DNA of 5,927 nucleotides from Oscillospiraceae bacterium (GTDB taxonomy: Bacteria; Bacillota; Clostridia; Oscillospirales; Oscillospiraceae): positions 1 to 5,927 of the forward strand of contig JAITQY010000115.1 of assembly GCA_031288675.1 (NCBI GenBank), written 5' to 3'. Shown here one piece after another: positions 5,043 to 5,927 of the stretch (position 1 is the stretch's first letter; the number at the start of each line of letters is the position of its first letter). A model generated the notes under the pieces. The model did not search any database. It was given only the letters and a program-made list of their open reading frames with translations, and was not told the DNA's origin. A program made the position numbers and the translations under genes.

Positions 5043-5927
5043 ATGTGCGGAATTGTCGGATATTGCGGCGGACAGCAAGCGGCGCCTATCCTGTTGTACG
5101 GGTTAGAGCGTCTTGAATACCGGGGATATGACAGCGCCGGTCTGTGCGTTGATACTAACGGCAAGCTCACTACAGTTAAGGCAAGCGGCAAATTAAAAAA
5201 CCTAATCGCGTTAACAAATAGCGGAACTACGCTCAACGGCGTCTGCGGAATAGGGCATACACGCTGGGCAACGCACGGAGTTCCAACTGACACGAACGCT
5301 CACCCCCACGTCAGCGACGGGGGGCGTATCGCCGTCGTGCATAACGGTATTATCGAAAACTTCCGGGAACTCAGGGCGTTTTTAGAAAAGCAGGGAGTGA
5401 CGTTCACGTCCGAGACAGACACCGAAGCGGCGGCACAACTGATCGACTATTACTACGACGGCGATTTGATTGACGCCGTGCAAAGGGCTGTACATCAGCT
5501 TGAGGGCAGCTATGCGCTCGGTATCATATGCCGTGATTTGCCGGATACTCTCGTAGCCGTAAAAAAAGACAGCCCTCTTATTGTCGCGTATGTAAGTGAC
5601 GATACCGCTGACTCTGCGTCATTCCTTGCGTCTGATATTACCGCGATACTTAAATATACCCGCGACGTTACGTATCTGGAAGACGGCGATATGGCGGTGC
5701 TGACCCGCGGCGGTATTGAGTTCTATGATACTTACGGTCAAAAGACCGAAAAAGCTGTAACACATATTGACTGGGACGCGGACGCCGCGCAAAAAGGCGG
5801 CTACGCCCACTATATGCTAAAGGAGATATACGAACAGCCGCGTGTTATCCGCGATACGCTGCTAACGCGCATAAGCGGCGGCACGGTTGATTTGTCCGAC
5901 GCTGGAATTAGTCCTGAATACTTTGAT
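5043..5927 (+). CDS. glmS: Glutamine--fructose-6-phosphate aminotransferase (isomerizing), 5' 295 codons
   Basis: GlmS converts fructose 6-phosphate and glutamine to glucosamine 6-phosphate and glutamate, the first committed step to UDP-GlcNAc for peptidoglycan and other amino sugars; it is cytoplasmic. The protein begins MCGIVGYCGG, with Cys2 becoming the N-terminal nucleophile after Met removal. The class II glutaminase domain (about 2-225) shows YRGYDSAG, GHTRWATHG with Arg74 and Trp75, HNG at 100-102 and ETDTE at 124-128. The linker to the sugar-isomerase half follows, with the family motif MLKEIYEQP, and the window ends at residue 295 of about 600. ATG at 5043 follows GAAAGGG (5029-5035) by seven bases. 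The gene is divergent from the DUF421 operon, with a 109-bp spacer that is too short for, and shows no sign of, a glmS ribozyme. Confidence 0.97.
   Translation, partial: MCGIVGYCGGQQAAPILLYGLERLEYRGYDSAGLCVDTNGKLTTVKASGKLKNLIALTNSGTTLNGVCGIGHTRWATHGVPTDTNAHPHVSDGGRIAVVHNGIIENFRELRAFLEKQGVTFTSETDTEAAAQLIDYYYDGDLIDAVQRAVHQLEGSYALGIICRDLPDTLVAVKKDSPLIVAYVSDDTADSASFLASDITAILKYTRDVTYLEDGDMAVLTRGGIEFYDTYGQKTEKAVTHIDWDADAAQKGGYAHYMLKEIYEQPRVIRDTLLTRISGGTVDLSDAGISPEYFD

Noticed and set aside
5036..5293. Minus-strand open frame of 85 codons opposite glmS
   Set aside because: A shadow of the strongly conserved glmS coding frame, with no independent support.

Overview
The window looks like a chromosomal segment from an anaerobic Firmicute, most likely a Clostridia (Oscillospirales-type) bacterium. 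The evidence is strong AGGAGG-type ribosome binding sites, an oxygen-sensitive glycyl radical enzyme, an OmpR-type regulator and kinase whose motifs resemble those of clostridial pairs, and a DUF421-DUF4363 gene pair that is typical of Clostridia. The taxonomic call is inference from protein features, not from a marker gene.

Left part (1-1803, minus strand): the first 601 codons of a glycyl radical enzyme (pyruvate formate-lyase superfamily, eliminase-like), cut by the left edge before its C-terminal glycyl radical loop. Its active-site motif reads Gly-Cys-Gln-Glu instead of the usual Gly-Cys-Val-Glu, and I cannot assign a substrate. It is driven by a perfect consensus promoter (TTGACA-N17-TATAAT).

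Centre (1804-2078): a 275-bp divergent control region between the enzyme gene and a two-component operon. It holds one promoter facing each way and is clearly enriched in TACA/TGTA words, including an 11-bp-phased direct repeat next to the regulator promoter. This is the best place for an operator. Then come an OmpR/PhoB-family response regulator (2079-2795) and, 17 bp downstream, its membrane histidine kinase (2813-4048). The pair probably acts as one signalling unit that may control itself and perhaps the divergent enzyme gene. The kinase has too little room for a complete HAMP domain and carries two close cysteines in its predicted extracellular sensor.

Right part: a 35-bp convergent gap with a 14-bp tandem repeat separates the kinase from a minus-strand pair of membrane proteins, a short DUF421 (YetF-like) protein (4933-4421) and a DUF4363 protein (4428-4084), whose genes overlap by 8 bp. 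A 109-bp divergent spacer leads to glmS (5043 to the right edge), the glucosamine-6-phosphate synthase that starts amino-sugar and cell-wall precursor synthesis. The spacer is too short for a glmS ribozyme. I found no tRNA, rRNA, CRISPR array or transposon.
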